Virus record (IMG/VR): IMGVR_UViG_3300045739_000107
Coordinates: 1-44,054 of that record
DNA length: 44,054 bases
Direction: 5' to 3' (one strand)
Source: a virus
Part shown: in pieces, positions 19,142 to 27,873 of the stretch
Layout: each line of letters opens with the position of its first letter
Position numbering within the stretch: the first letter of the stretch is position 1
Notes under the pieces: generated by a model
Seen by the model: only the letters and a program-made list of their open reading frames with translations
Database searches by the model: none
What the model was told of the DNA's origin: nothing
Position numbers and translations under genes: made by a program

Positions 19142-21391
19142 CTAGATGGGTGCCGTTTCGAGCGGGTAGAAGTCGGAGATCTCACCGTAGAAGTTGCCTG
19201 TGCCGACGGAGGTCGCGCCGATTTCCATATCGACGCCCGAAGCCGACGACCAGTCAGCTTGGCCCGAGATGTCCCACGTCTGATCGCCGGTGGTGAAGCC
19301 GCTCGAACGGATCTCTTTGTTCACGTGGTCGATGACGATCGTGATTTCCTGGAACCGGTCCCACGTCTTCGCAAGGCCGTCGCTGATCGCAGCCGCCCCT
19401 GCTGCGCGGAACTGCATCTGCCGCTGCGCACCCGTCCCGTTCATTCGGAGGAAGTTGCTCGTGCCGAACTGGAGGAAGTGCATGTCGTTATTGAAGGCCG
19501 TCATGTCGTCGCTGTCGACGTAGAACCGGATCTTGAACCAGCAGCCGACGGTGAGAAAGTCGTTGTGGACGCTAGCGCCTGCGACGCTTAGGTTGTCATA
19601 TGCCTTCGTTGCGGACGCGGCGAGCACCGGGGCGAACTGAACCGCTGCGTTGTCCTGCTGCTGGTCGTATCCCCACACCAGCACGGAGCCGGCCACCGCA
19701 TCGTCCCCGTTGTAGATGCGCACGTCTCCCAGCGTTGGCGTGGTGTTCGTCGTGAACGTCGCTGTAAACCGCTGCCAGGTGGTGGTCGCGGTGAAGTTCG
19801 AGGTGATCTGGATACCAACCCCGTCGTTCATCCCAAGCCGGAAAGTTTTGGTTCCGCTCTCCGTGCGCACCCAACACGACACGCGAGTCAGCGTGCTACC
19901 GGCTGGAGTTGCCGCACCGCCAATGATGCGATCGGAGGAGACGGCACCGAAGGTTAGCCTGTTCGCGTTGTTCGAGCCGTCGGGGGCCGTGCCCGCGTTC
20001 TCGTCGACGGACAGTCCTATGGGAGACCACCCGCCCGTAACGGAAATGTCCGTCGGGTCATCGTTGACGAGGTTCGTTACCGGTCCCTCGATCACGCGCA
20101 TCGTCGGGTCAGTGAGGCTCGCGCGCAGCTCACCGGACGCAGCGCTACTCACCTCCTGATCGTCGTCGGAGGCCGTCCACGCTGACGAAGCACGTACGAA
20201 GGTAGCGTCGTCAAGGAGCTGAAGCGCGGCTCGCTGTGGCGCTGTAGCTAGCGGATAGATGTCCGAGATTTCCCCCCAGAACGGTTGTGTCAGAGCCGCG
20301 TTGTTGCCGACTTGTAGCTCGCCCGTGCAGTCGGACCAGTCGCCGCCGCCGGCCGCGATTCCGAAGGCTGGGTTGGGGTCGCCACCGGCCGACGTGACGT
20401 CGTGGAATCGCATGATGCCCGTCGCGTGATCGACCACGACGGCGATCGGCTGTCGCGCGGCCCACGTCAGGAACGGCCCGCTTACCGTCCCGAGCGTGCC
20501 GCGAAACTGAAACTGTGCGGCACTGGCCGCGATTGCGATCAGCCTGTTACCGGGCACCGTGCGGTCGAGCAGTCGCCCCAGGACACCGTAGGCTGCCCAC
20601 TCCGTGTCAGAGTGGTAGGGCCGCCAGCGAAACCAAAAACCGTCGTTGTCGATGGCGGCTGGCACGTCAGCGTCGGCGAAGGTCAGATCGTCGACCGCCT
20701 TCGTACCACTCGCTGCGAGCACGGGGGCGGGGTGAAGGTCGGGGACGTCCTGCTGCCAGTCGGCGCCCCATACAAGAATGGAGCCTGCGTCGCCAGCGGT
20801 GTTGTTCCGAATGCGAAACAACGGTCCGCCGGATGGTGAGGCTGCGGTGGTGAATGTGGCCGTAAAGCGTTGCCACGTCGTGGTGGCCGTGAGGTCGCTC
20901 GACGACTGTACCGCGACGCCGTCGAACATTTCGATTCGGAAGTCCTTCGTTCCGCTTTCGGTCCGTGCCCACACGGACAGACGTTGCGCCGTGGAGCCCG
21001 TCGGAAGCGAGGCTTGTCCGTGGATGCGATCGGCAGCGGACGCCGTGAAGGTGAGCCGCGACGCGGTGGTGGTGCCGTCCGGGGCAGTTGCCACCTGGCC
21101 CTCCGACGTGAGAGCGCCAGTATCAGCCCAGTCGCCTGTGTCGTTGGAGATGTCGACGGGGTCGTCGCTGACCAGGTTAGTTACCGCTCCCTCGATTACC
21201 ACGAACCCGCCGCCGATGCCGCGCACCACATTGTTGCCGTACGGGCCGCGCACCGTCTGAGCATCGGCCGACGCCCACCACGCCGACGACGCGCGGACGA
21301 ACGTGCCCGCGCCGAGCTTCAGCAGGGGCGGGGTGCTCACGCCGCCGAAGCCCCGCAGGCCGCGGCGGTGCCGTGGCCGACGGAAGATCAT
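19142..21391 (-). CDS. Tail spike/fibre with two tandem sugar-binding-like modules
   Basis: The 749-residue protein consists of two homologous modules of about 360-370 residues (about 20-390 and 391-749). Each has 'TFVRASSAW', 'VIEGxVTNLVxDDPxDIS', a carbohydrate-binding-like part ('APDGTTTASRLTF', 'SVWARTESGTKDFRIEMFDG', 'TTTWQRFTATFTT'), a LamG-like part ('IAVVVDHATGIMRFHDV') and the ending 'FWGEISDIYPL'/'FYGEISDFYPL'. The pattern fits phage receptor-binding spikes that display jelly-roll domains. It begins with a basic segment (MIFRRPRHRRGLRG). It ends eight bases before the next gene. Confidence 0.8.
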   Translation of the reverse strand: MIFRRPRHRRGLRGFGGVSTPPLLKLGAGTFVRASSAWWASADAQTVRGPYGNNVVRGIGGGFVVIEGAVTNLVSDDPVDISNDTGDWADTGALTSEGQVATAPDGTTTASRLTFTASAADRIHGQASLPTGSTAQRLSVWARTESGTKDFRIEMFDGVAVQSSSDLTATTTWQRFTATFTTAASPSGGPLFRIRNNTAGDAGSILVWGADWQQDVPDLHPAPVLAASGTKAVDDLTFADADVPAAIDNDGFWFRWRPYHSDTEWAAYGVLGRLLDRTVPGNRLIAIAASAAQFQFRGTLGTVSGPFLTWAARQPIAVVVDHATGIMRFHDVTSAGGDPNPAFGIAAGGGDWSDCTGELQVGNNAALTQPFWGEISDIYPLATAPQRAALQLLDDATFVRASSAWTASDDDQEVSSAASGELRASLTDPTMRVIEGPVTNLVNDDPTDISVTGGWSPIGLSVDENAGTAPDGSNNANRLTFGAVSSDRIIGGAATPAGSTLTRVSCWVRTESGTKTFRLGMNDGVGIQITSNFTATTTWQRFTATFTTNTTPTLGDVRIYNGDDAVAGSVLVWGYDQQQDNAAVQFAPVLAASATKAYDNLSVAGASVHNDFLTVGCWFKIRFYVDSDDMTAFNNDMHFLQFGTSNFLRMNGTGAQRQMQFRAAGAAAISDGLAKTWDRFQEITIVIDHVNKEIRSSGFTTGDQTWDISGQADWSSASGVDMEIGATSVGTGNFYGEISDFYPLETAPI

Positions 21392-21810
21392 ACCGGACCG
21401 CTCCCCTTGCGGATCTCGAGGTTTCCGCCGGCCGCGTCCTGCACGACGCCCAGGTGGACGTGATTGGTGTCAGCCGCCCCGCTGAGGTACCCGCCCGTGT
21501 CGTCGGCATGGAGCTCGGCGAGGTTGACGTGGTACTCGAGGCCGGCGCCCGCCTCGAGCTTCCACCCCTTGTTCGCGACAGCGGCGATGGGGGTGTTCGC
21601 GGTGACGGTCGAGTTGCCCGTCTTGGCGATGGTCGAGATGGCGGTGCCCACCGTGAACCTCACCCAGCAGTCCGTGTCGGGCTTCAGGATGATCCAGCTG
21701 CGGATCAGGGCCTGTGGCAGGACCGCGTCAGCGACCGAGCCGCTGACGGCGATCGAGTACACGGCAACGGGCGGCGGGATGGAGGCGGCGGATCGGACGG
21801 GATCGGACAT
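21388..21810 (-). CDS. Small virion protein upstream of tail spike, 140 aa
   Basis: The product is strand-rich (AVYSIAVSGSVADAVLP, SWIILKPDTDCWVRFTVGTAIST, EYHVNLAELHADD) and ends 'DTNHVHLGVVQDAAGGNLEIRKGS', a glycine-rich end with His repeated as in tail-fibre trimers. The ATG is followed by proline-rich MSDPVRSAASIPPPV. It sits between the giant virion protein and the spike and overlaps the latter by four bases (ATGA). Likely a tail or fibre attachment protein; family not recognised. Confidence 0.6.
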   Translation of the reverse strand: MSDPVRSAASIPPPVAVYSIAVSGSVADAVLPQALIRSWIILKPDTDCWVRFTVGTAISTIAKTGNSTVTANTPIAAVANKGWKLEAGAGLEYHVNLAELHADDTGGYLSGAADTNHVHLGVVQDAAGGNLEIRKGSGPV

Positions 21811-21811
21811 G

Positions 21812-24349
21812 TCAGTTCTCCAGGCGCTGGGTGTCGCTCATCATGGACTCGGCCATGCGGGGGCTTCCGCGGGGGGCCTGCGGCTGGGGCGCCTGCGCGC
21901 CAGCCTGGGCAGCTGCTTGTTCGCGGTAGGGCTGTTGCCACCGCGCAACCGATTCCTGCGTCAGCGTCGGATCTACGTCGAGATCGGGGAAGAGGATAGC
22001 AAGCTGCAGGCGGGTCGAGTAGGGCGGAGGCTCGTCGCGCTCGAGGAGCTCGGCCTGCACCCGGGTCGTGAGGGCCTGGTAGAAGGCGGGGTAGACGTCG
22101 CGGATCGCATCGACGGCCTCGGGCGTGAGCACGCCATTCTCGAGGTCCTCGACGGCAGACAGGGGGTTCTCGACGGCCTCCTGGTAGCGCAGCCACGCGG
22201 CCTTCTCGAAGTCGCTGACCAGATCGCCCCCCGACGCCACCCGGAGCGTGGTCGAACCAGGCGGCAGGGCGCCGCCGGGGAGGCGCAGGACCGGGGCCTC
22301 GACCCGCCGGCGCCACGCCGCCGTCAGCAGGGCAGCCTGCTCGGCGGGGGCGCGCCGGGCGTACTCGGAAGCGGCGGCCGAGTGGGGGTGGTCGCCGCGG
22401 GCGGCGGCCTGTGCGCGCTCGTCGTAGTCGGCAACGTTGGTGCGGGGCTTGCGGCTCTTCTGTGAAGCACCGACCTGAGCCCCCGCCCGGAGCGTCCGTC
22501 GGACGGCGTCGTCGGTCGCGCGGAAGAGGTCCGAGCCGACCCCGATCTCGCGCATGCCACGAGCCGCGCGAATCATCCCACGGGCGAGGTGACGTCGGCC
22601 CGACGTGCGGTAGTATCGCTGAACAGCGCCCGTGGCCAGCATGAACCCGATCGCCCCCACGACCCCGAACTGCATGCCCGTCATGGCGGCGACGACGCGC
22701 GGGACCGAGCCACGGAACAGTTGCAGGGCCGCTCCCATGCCCCCGCTTGCGATGGCGTCCCCCGCCGCGGCGTCGAACGAGATCGCCCGGAGCCTCGAGC
22801 CGAGCTCGTAGGCGCGGTGAGCGTCGCGGATGTTTGCCGAGCCGGCCTCCTCGACGGTGTCCTTGAGCACCGAATCGAGCCCCTCGCGGATCTCCCGCAT
22901 CGCGTTCATGATGGGGGGCATCTCGTTGGGCGCCCTCGCCTTGGGCGAATCCCCGATGAAGTACTGTGCGTCGAGGCTCTGTCGGACGCGGTGCAGCTCG
23001 GAAGCGCTGATGGGGTCGAGACTGAACTGCGAGCCGATGCGCTCGCGTGGCCGGAACAGCCGGATCCAGGCGTCGGGATCGTCGAGCGCCCCGACCTCGG
23101 CGCCGAGGATGCGCTCGTTCATGGGGTCTGCGATGCGACGCAGGCGCTTCCAGAGCTGCTGCTGGAAGGGGCCGTCGTGCTGGTTGACGACGTCTTGAAT
23201 CACGGAGCGCAGCCGCCGCGGATCGACGGTCGGGTTGCCGGCCTCGGCGAAAGCGCGGCCGAGATTCGGCCCGGCACCGTCGCGCAGGAACGCCTGCGCC
23301 GCTCGCCACGTCTCCTCGGGGGAGTCCTGAATGATCTGCGTGGTCCCGTTCAGGCGGTGCAGCCCGAGCCCGAAGACCCCCACGTCGTCGAGCGCCTCGC
23401 GACGCATCAGGTCTTTGATGAAGCGCTTGCGAGCCTGCGTGTGCGCGACGGCCATGCGGTTCGCGAGCCACTCCATGGAGCTCGGCATGAGCCTGCGCGT
23501 GAGCGCCCCGGCCGCGTGCGCGACCCCACCGGCGATGGGCCCGGCAACCATGCCCGTGGCGCCGTGCGTGAGGATGTTCGCGATGACGTCCTCGGCCTCG
23601 AGCTGCTGGCCGAGGAACTGGTTGCGTCGCGCCTCCTCGTTGATGCCGTGCGCGACGCCCTCGATGGCCCCCTCGCCGGCGAGAGCCGCGCCGGTGCGCA
23701 GCAGGCCCGCGGGAAGCGCCCGGCCCAGGGAGGTGCGCGCGAGCGCGCCCCCGAGCCCCATCCCCCCGCCCCCGAGCACGCCCCCGACGCCCATCGAGGC
23801 GCCGGCGATGCCGAGCCCGCGCGCGAGCTCTCCCGTGGCGGGGTTGCCCTCGGAGCGCGCACGCCGTCTCGCGAGTTGCTCTTCGGGCCCCTGCACCTCG
23901 CCGCGGACGATCTGCCGGTGCTGGCCGAACGCCTGCGCGGCGAGCCCCGTGGGCGTGAGCCCCTGGATGCCCATCGTGAGCGCGAGTTGGGCGTTGGGGT
24001 TGTCGGTCAGGCGCTCGGCGACGCCCTGGCCGAGGTCGCTGATGAAGTTCAGCTGCTCGAGCCCGGTGTGCACCATGCCCCCGAGCCCCGTCTCCTGCTC
24101 GTGCATCCGGCGCTGCCGGATGGCCGACAGAAGCTCCTGGCGGCGGCCCTCGGTCACCGGGCGGTACCCACCCGCTCGAGCCGTGGCGAGCTCTGTCGGG
24201 TCGATGGTGCCCGGCCGGCCTCGCGGGTTGACGACGGGGACGCGGTCGCCGCCGACGATGCGCCCGCCCTTGTCGACGATGCTCAGGGCCTCGGCCGCGT
24301 CGGCGACCTCGAAGGCGGCACCCGATGCATCGACGACCTGGATCGTCAC
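21812..24349 (-). CDS. Large virion (ejection-type) protein, 845 aa
   Basis: The product is very long, alanine/glycine-rich and mainly helical. A glycine-rich amphipathic stretch (GLGIAGASMGVGGVLGGGG and following, residues about 195-225) and hydrophobic helices near 265-295 and 560-580 resemble the membrane-interacting parts of internal core/ejection proteins of T7-like phages. The region 'LASGGDLVSDFEKAAWLRYQEA' near 730 is helical and ends in Q/A-rich sequence. It is the first of three large genes after the nozzle in transcription order end; this order (nozzle, then ejection proteins, then spike) matches T7-type virions. No lytic transglycosylase motif was seen. Confidence 0.65.
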   Translation of the reverse strand: MTIQVVDASGAAFEVADAAEALSIVDKGGRIVGGDRVPVVNPRGRPGTIDPTELATARAGGYRPVTEGRRQELLSAIRQRRMHEQETGLGGMVHTGLEQLNFISDLGQGVAERLTDNPNAQLALTMGIQGLTPTGLAAQAFGQHRQIVRGEVQGPEEQLARRRARSEGNPATGELARGLGIAGASMGVGGVLGGGGMGLGGALARTSLGRALPAGLLRTGAALAGEGAIEGVAHGINEEARRNQFLGQQLEAEDVIANILTHGATGMVAGPIAGGVAHAAGALTRRLMPSSMEWLANRMAVAHTQARKRFIKDLMRREALDDVGVFGLGLHRLNGTTQIIQDSPEETWRAAQAFLRDGAGPNLGRAFAEAGNPTVDPRRLRSVIQDVVNQHDGPFQQQLWKRLRRIADPMNERILGAEVGALDDPDAWIRLFRPRERIGSQFSLDPISASELHRVRQSLDAQYFIGDSPKARAPNEMPPIMNAMREIREGLDSVLKDTVEEAGSANIRDAHRAYELGSRLRAISFDAAAGDAIASGGMGAALQLFRGSVPRVVAAMTGMQFGVVGAIGFMLATGAVQRYYRTSGRRHLARGMIRAARGMREIGVGSDLFRATDDAVRRTLRAGAQVGASQKSRKPRTNVADYDERAQAAARGDHPHSAAASEYARRAPAEQAALLTAAWRRRVEAPVLRLPGGALPPGSTTLRVASGGDLVSDFEKAAWLRYQEAVENPLSAVEDLENGVLTPEAVDAIRDVYPAFYQALTTRVQAELLERDEPPPYSTRLQLAILFPDLDVDPTLTQESVARWQQPYREQAAAQAGAQAPQPQAPRGSPRMAESMMSDTQRLEN

Positions 24350-26127
24350 GGAACGTCCTGCTGGAAGGACTGGGGGCGGGGCGCGTTAGCGAGCCGGCCC
24401 CAGCGCTCGGGGTCGCTCTCGAGCTCGTTCCAGTAGTTGGCGATCCGGTCTTGGAGGTCCCGCTCCGCGTCGGCGAGGGCGCGGTCGCTCACACCCTCGA
24501 CTGCGCCGAGCATCCGCCGGGACACGCTGATTGGATCAGCGAGCGCGTCCGACTGGCGCCGGACGCCTCGCTGGTGCACGAAGCGCTGCCAGGCGCGGGG
24601 GTCAGAGGTGTCGTGGATCGTGCCCCAAAGTTCCTCGTTCTCGCGCGCGAGCATGCGGATTCCGGCCAGCACCGTGAGCGGCTGCATCAGGGGCCCGGGG
24701 CCGGCGACGGCCTCGTTGAGGCGGCGGCGCTCCTGCTCGTTCGTCTGCTTGCCCGACAGGGAGAACGTGCGGATCGTGAGCGCGTTCTGGAACGACTGGA
24801 TGAGCCGAACGCCCTGCGGCGACCGCCAGAACGCGTTGGGGATCCGGCCCGCCGAGCCCAGCAGCTCGGCGATCGAGGTTCCCGGCGTGATGCCAGGGAT
24901 CTCGGAGTCCACCGCAGTGTCGAGCACCGACACGAGATCCTCGAGCGCCACGGTTGACGTGTCGAGGGCGCGCGACTGGATCATCCGGCCGATCCACTGC
25001 GTGTGCTTCGGGTCGATCTCGCGCGCCTCGCGGATTGCCTCGAGCGTGTCGCCGAAGTGTTCGTGCCGCGCCTCGGCGTCCTCCTGGATCCCGCGCAGGA
25101 ACTCCTGCCGGGTGACGCGCACGGGGACGCCGCCAACGATCTGCACGTACCGCGGGCCCGAGCCGCGAGCTGCTCGGGCGGCCGCCTCGGCCGCGTGGGC
25201 CGCGAGCTCCTCGCGGGCGCGGAGGCGCTCGTCTGCGATCTGGCCGCGCAGGTCGTTGATCTCGGCCGCCTTGCGCTCGCCGGCACCGAGGTGCCCGAAC
25301 GCCTGCACCATGCGGTCGGCCTCGGCCCACATCATCTCGCGCGCGAGAGCCGAGGAGCGCTCGATGTCCTGGGTGCGTTGCCACATGAGGCGCGTGATGT
25401 TGTCCTCGCGCCCGAGAAGCCCCTTCTTCGTCTCGAGGCTCTCGCGCTGCACTTGCAGATCCTCGGCGATCAGCTTCTCCAGCTGGATCATGGCCTCGTT
25501 GCGGCCCGTGCCCGCCGAGCCGATGGCGCCGAGGAACATACCGATCGCGTTCGCGATGCGCGTGCCCGTGCTCATGCGTGCGAAGAAGTTTTCGCGCCCG
25601 ACGCGCGTCTCGCTCACCTCGCGGCGCAGCCGGTTGGCCTCCTCCTCGTGCTGGCGCAGCTCGGCGTGAGCGACCTCCATACGCTGCTCCTGCTCCTCTC
25701 GCATGAGCTCGATCGCGCGCTGCTGCCGGAAGAGCGCTTCGGCCGAGCGCTGCGACTCGAGCGTGGTCGCGTTGGCCGCTTGGCCGAGGGCGCGCTGCCG
25801 CTCGGCGGCCACGAGGTCGCGCGCCCCGCGCACGTTGCCGAGGTTCTGTTGGGCCTGCTGCGCGGCGAGGACGGCTGCACGCGACGGCCCCCGCCCCGGC
25901 TCGACCGCGAACGTGCGCTGCGGCGGGGGCGGGGGGACGAGCCCCTGGGCCTCGGCCTCGTCGACGTTGGTGGCGAACACCGGCCCTGCCGGCGAGATGG
26001 CTCCGCCAGGCCCGGGGGGGACGCTGGCGAGCGCCTGGGCCTGCTGCTCCGCCACCTCGGCTTCCTGCTTCGCGCGCTGCTGGGCCTCGATATCCGCCAG
26101 CGTTTCAGGATCCCAGTGGTGCGACAT
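24346..26127 (-). CDS. Coiled-coil virion (ejection-type) protein, 593 aa
   Basis: ATG 26127 has GAGGAGAG at a suitable distance and follows the upstream stop by one base. The N-terminal 100 residues are Q/A/P-rich, residues about 105-280 form a long coiled coil (LRQHEEEANRLRREVSETRVG, 'EKLIAEDLQVQRESLETKKG') and around 190-215 there is a small hydrophobic patch (RIANAIGMFLGAIGSAG). The segment 'KQTNEQERRR' near residue 460 is shared with the next upstream gene. Composition and position fit an internal virion/ejection protein. It overlaps the 845-residue gene by four bases. Confidence 0.65.
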   Translation of the reverse strand: MSHHWDPETLADIEAQQRAKQEAEVAEQQAQALASVPPGPGGAISPAGPVFATNVDEAEAQGLVPPPPPQRTFAVEPGRGPSRAAVLAAQQAQQNLGNVRGARDLVAAERQRALGQAANATTLESQRSAEALFRQQRAIELMREEQEQRMEVAHAELRQHEEEANRLRREVSETRVGRENFFARMSTGTRIANAIGMFLGAIGSAGTGRNEAMIQLEKLIAEDLQVQRESLETKKGLLGREDNITRLMWQRTQDIERSSALAREMMWAEADRMVQAFGHLGAGERKAAEINDLRGQIADERLRAREELAAHAAEAAARAARGSGPRYVQIVGGVPVRVTRQEFLRGIQEDAEARHEHFGDTLEAIREAREIDPKHTQWIGRMIQSRALDTSTVALEDLVSVLDTAVDSEIPGITPGTSIAELLGSAGRIPNAFWRSPQGVRLIQSFQNALTIRTFSLSGKQTNEQERRRLNEAVAGPGPLMQPLTVLAGIRMLARENEELWGTIHDTSDPRAWQRFVHQRGVRRQSDALADPISVSRRMLGAVEGVSDRALADAERDLQDRIANYWNELESDPERWGRLANAPRPQSFQQDVP

Positions 26128-26128
26128 C

Positions 26129-27388
26129 TCACTCTCCTCGGCGCCGGCGCAGCTGGGCCGTCCCACCCGTGCGGACGGCGTCCCTCAAGCGGGTCCTGTT
26201 GGCAGCGCCCGCCATGCCCCGGAGAGCAACCTGCCGGTGCAGCCCTCGCGCGAGAGTGTCGACCACCGGCCCCGGATCCGACCGCTGCTCGTCCTCGTCC
26301 TCGTCGCGCCTTCGCCGGCGAACCATCTCCCTCTCCACGGGTTGCGCGAAGAAGCCGGCCTCGACCTCCTCGCCGCCGCCCCCAACCCCGGCCCGGCGAC
26401 GCTCCTGCTCGTTCGTCTGCTTGGGGGGGCCGCTGCTCACCAGCTCTGGCGGCACCGTTTCGAGGGGCGGGGGCCCTGCTGGCTGACGAGACATCGGCTC
26501 GAACCCGCTCCCCACCCGCTCGGGCGGGACGGCCTCGAGGGGTGCCTGGGAGCGCTGGGGCGAGCCCTGCGGGGCCGACCTCTCGGGCGCCCGGCGCCCC
26601 CGCCCCTGGCCCCTCCCCCGCCGAGCCGCCCGCTCCTCGACGAGCTCCTCGCCGTCGCGGTCGTCGAACTCAGCTCCCACGGCAGCCGCCTCCGCCGCCG
26701 CGTCCTCGGCCGCCCGGCGAGCCGTCAGAGGGTTGCCTGTCTCGCCGAGGGCGGCGTGAGGGGCGAAGTTCTCGGGGCGAGCGGAGCGGTCCATGATGGC
26801 ATCCACGGGATCGCCCAGCGAGTAGGACCCCTGTCCTCCGCCGAACCGAGAGGGGGCGCCCGCGCCGCCGGGTTCCGATGTCGAGCGCCACATAACCCCG
26901 CCAGGAAGCGCGGGGCCCGCCTCGATCTGGGCGCGCTGCTGGGCGCCGAGGCCCCGGGCCGGTAGGTTTCGCGGCGTTGTGTACTGCGGCCCCGGCTCGA
27001 AGCCGGGGCGGGCGGACCGCGAAAGCGGGACCTCGTCGGCCGCCGCTTGCGGCTCGAGCAGAGCCGTGAGGTCTGCGCTCGGCTCCATGTCGCGGACGAG
27101 CTCGGAGGCGATCTCCTCGAGCGACTGCGGCCCGCCGCCGAGCAGCCGCGCGATGCCCATGCCGAACGCGCCGGCGCCCGAGCTGTCCGCCTGGATCAAC
27201 TGCCGCTCCTGCTCGCGTTGCGCCTGCTGGCGCTGCTCTGCTTCGAGGAGCACGGCCTCGAGCTCGGGCATCGTGTCCGGGTTGCGGAGGATGGACGTCC
27301 GCGTCCCGTCGGGCATGCGAAGCTCGACGAGGCGCCCCTGCACGCCCACGACCTCGGCGCCGGAGGGGAGTGTCGGGCGCTGCGTCAT
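26129..27388 (-). CDS. Disordered, basic/acidic virion-region protein, 419 aa
   Basis: Only the first 110 residues look ordered (SGAEVVGVQGRLVELRMPDG, 'PELEAVLLEAEQRQQAQREQ'). The rest is low-complexity: proline/glycine/alanine linkers, R-rich patches (RRGRGQGRGRRAPERS, MVRRRRRDEDEDEQRS) and the 'KQTNEQERRR' motif near residue 330. Such unstructured charged proteins occur among ejection proteins and scaffold-like proteins. It overlaps the next upstream gene (ATGA). No family recognised. Confidence 0.6.
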   Translation of the reverse strand: MTQRPTLPSGAEVVGVQGRLVELRMPDGTRTSILRNPDTMPELEAVLLEAEQRQQAQREQERQLIQADSSGAGAFGMGIARLLGGGPQSLEEIASELVRDMEPSADLTALLEPQAAADEVPLSRSARPGFEPGPQYTTPRNLPARGLGAQQRAQIEAGPALPGGVMWRSTSEPGGAGAPSRFGGGQGSYSLGDPVDAIMDRSARPENFAPHAALGETGNPLTARRAAEDAAAEAAAVGAEFDDRDGEELVEERAARRGRGQGRGRRAPERSAPQGSPQRSQAPLEAVPPERVGSGFEPMSRQPAGPPPLETVPPELVSSGPPKQTNEQERRRAGVGGGGEEVEAGFFAQPVEREMVRRRRRDEDEDEQRSDPGPVVDTLARGLHRQVALRGMAGAANRTRLRDAVRTGGTAQLRRRRGE

Positions 27389-27870
27389 CCGCCGAGCCCC
27401 ACGAGCCCACCGGCGACGCTGCCGAGGAAGGCCCCGCCCGAAGCCGACGCCTGCTGCCGAGCCTCGTTCTCTGCCTGGTACTGGGCCATCTGCTGCATCT
27501 TCCTCTGGTTCTCGAGCTGCATAGCGAGAGACGCGTTCTGCTGTTGCTCCTGCGCCGCCAGCTGGGCCGCCTGCAGGTTCATCTGCTGCGCCTGTTGCAT
27601 GCCCTGTTGCTGAGCAGTCCGCTGCGCGAGCACCTGCGCGAGCCCCCCGCCACGAGCCCCCGCGGCGGCGGCCTGCTGCTGCGCGAGCACCTGGCCCATC
27701 CCCTGCTGGAGTTGTGCCTGGCCGGCGGCCTGCTCGCCGCCGAGCGCTCGTCGAGAGAGCGACTCGCCAAGGGCCCGTTGCCGAGCGTCTGCCTCGCGGC
27801 CGGCCAGACCACCCCCGAAGTCTGTGCGCATCCCAGAGAAGGCGCTTCCGATGGCAGGTAGGATGGGCAT
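27385..27870 (-). CDS. Gln/Ala-rich internal virion protein, 161 aa
   Basis: The product starts MPILPAIGSAFSGMRTDFGGG and is dominated by Q/A repeats (QGMGQVLAQQQAAAAGARGG, 'QQQGMQQAQQMNLQAAQLAAQ', 'MQLENQRKMQQMAQYQAENE') before ending in a glycine-rich segment (GGAFLGSVAGGLVGLGG) that could contact membrane. This composition matches small internal virion proteins of T7-like phages (gp14-like). It follows the nozzle gene by three bases and overlaps the next gene by four, so it is part of the ejection-protein set. Confidence 0.65.
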   Translation of the reverse strand: MPILPAIGSAFSGMRTDFGGGLAGREADARQRALGESLSRRALGGEQAAGQAQLQQGMGQVLAQQQAAAAGARGGGLAQVLAQRTAQQQGMQQAQQMNLQAAQLAAQEQQQNASLAMQLENQRKMQQMAQYQAENEARQQASASGGAFLGSVAGGLVGLGG

Positions 27871-27873
27871 GGT

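Noticed and set aside
22589-24436. 615-residue open frame on + strand
   Set aside because: Antisense to the 845-residue virion gene; no recognisable motifs.
25003-26796. 597-residue open frame on + strand
   Set aside because: Antisense to two late genes; composition is that of a reverse-complement shadow and it has no good ribosome site.
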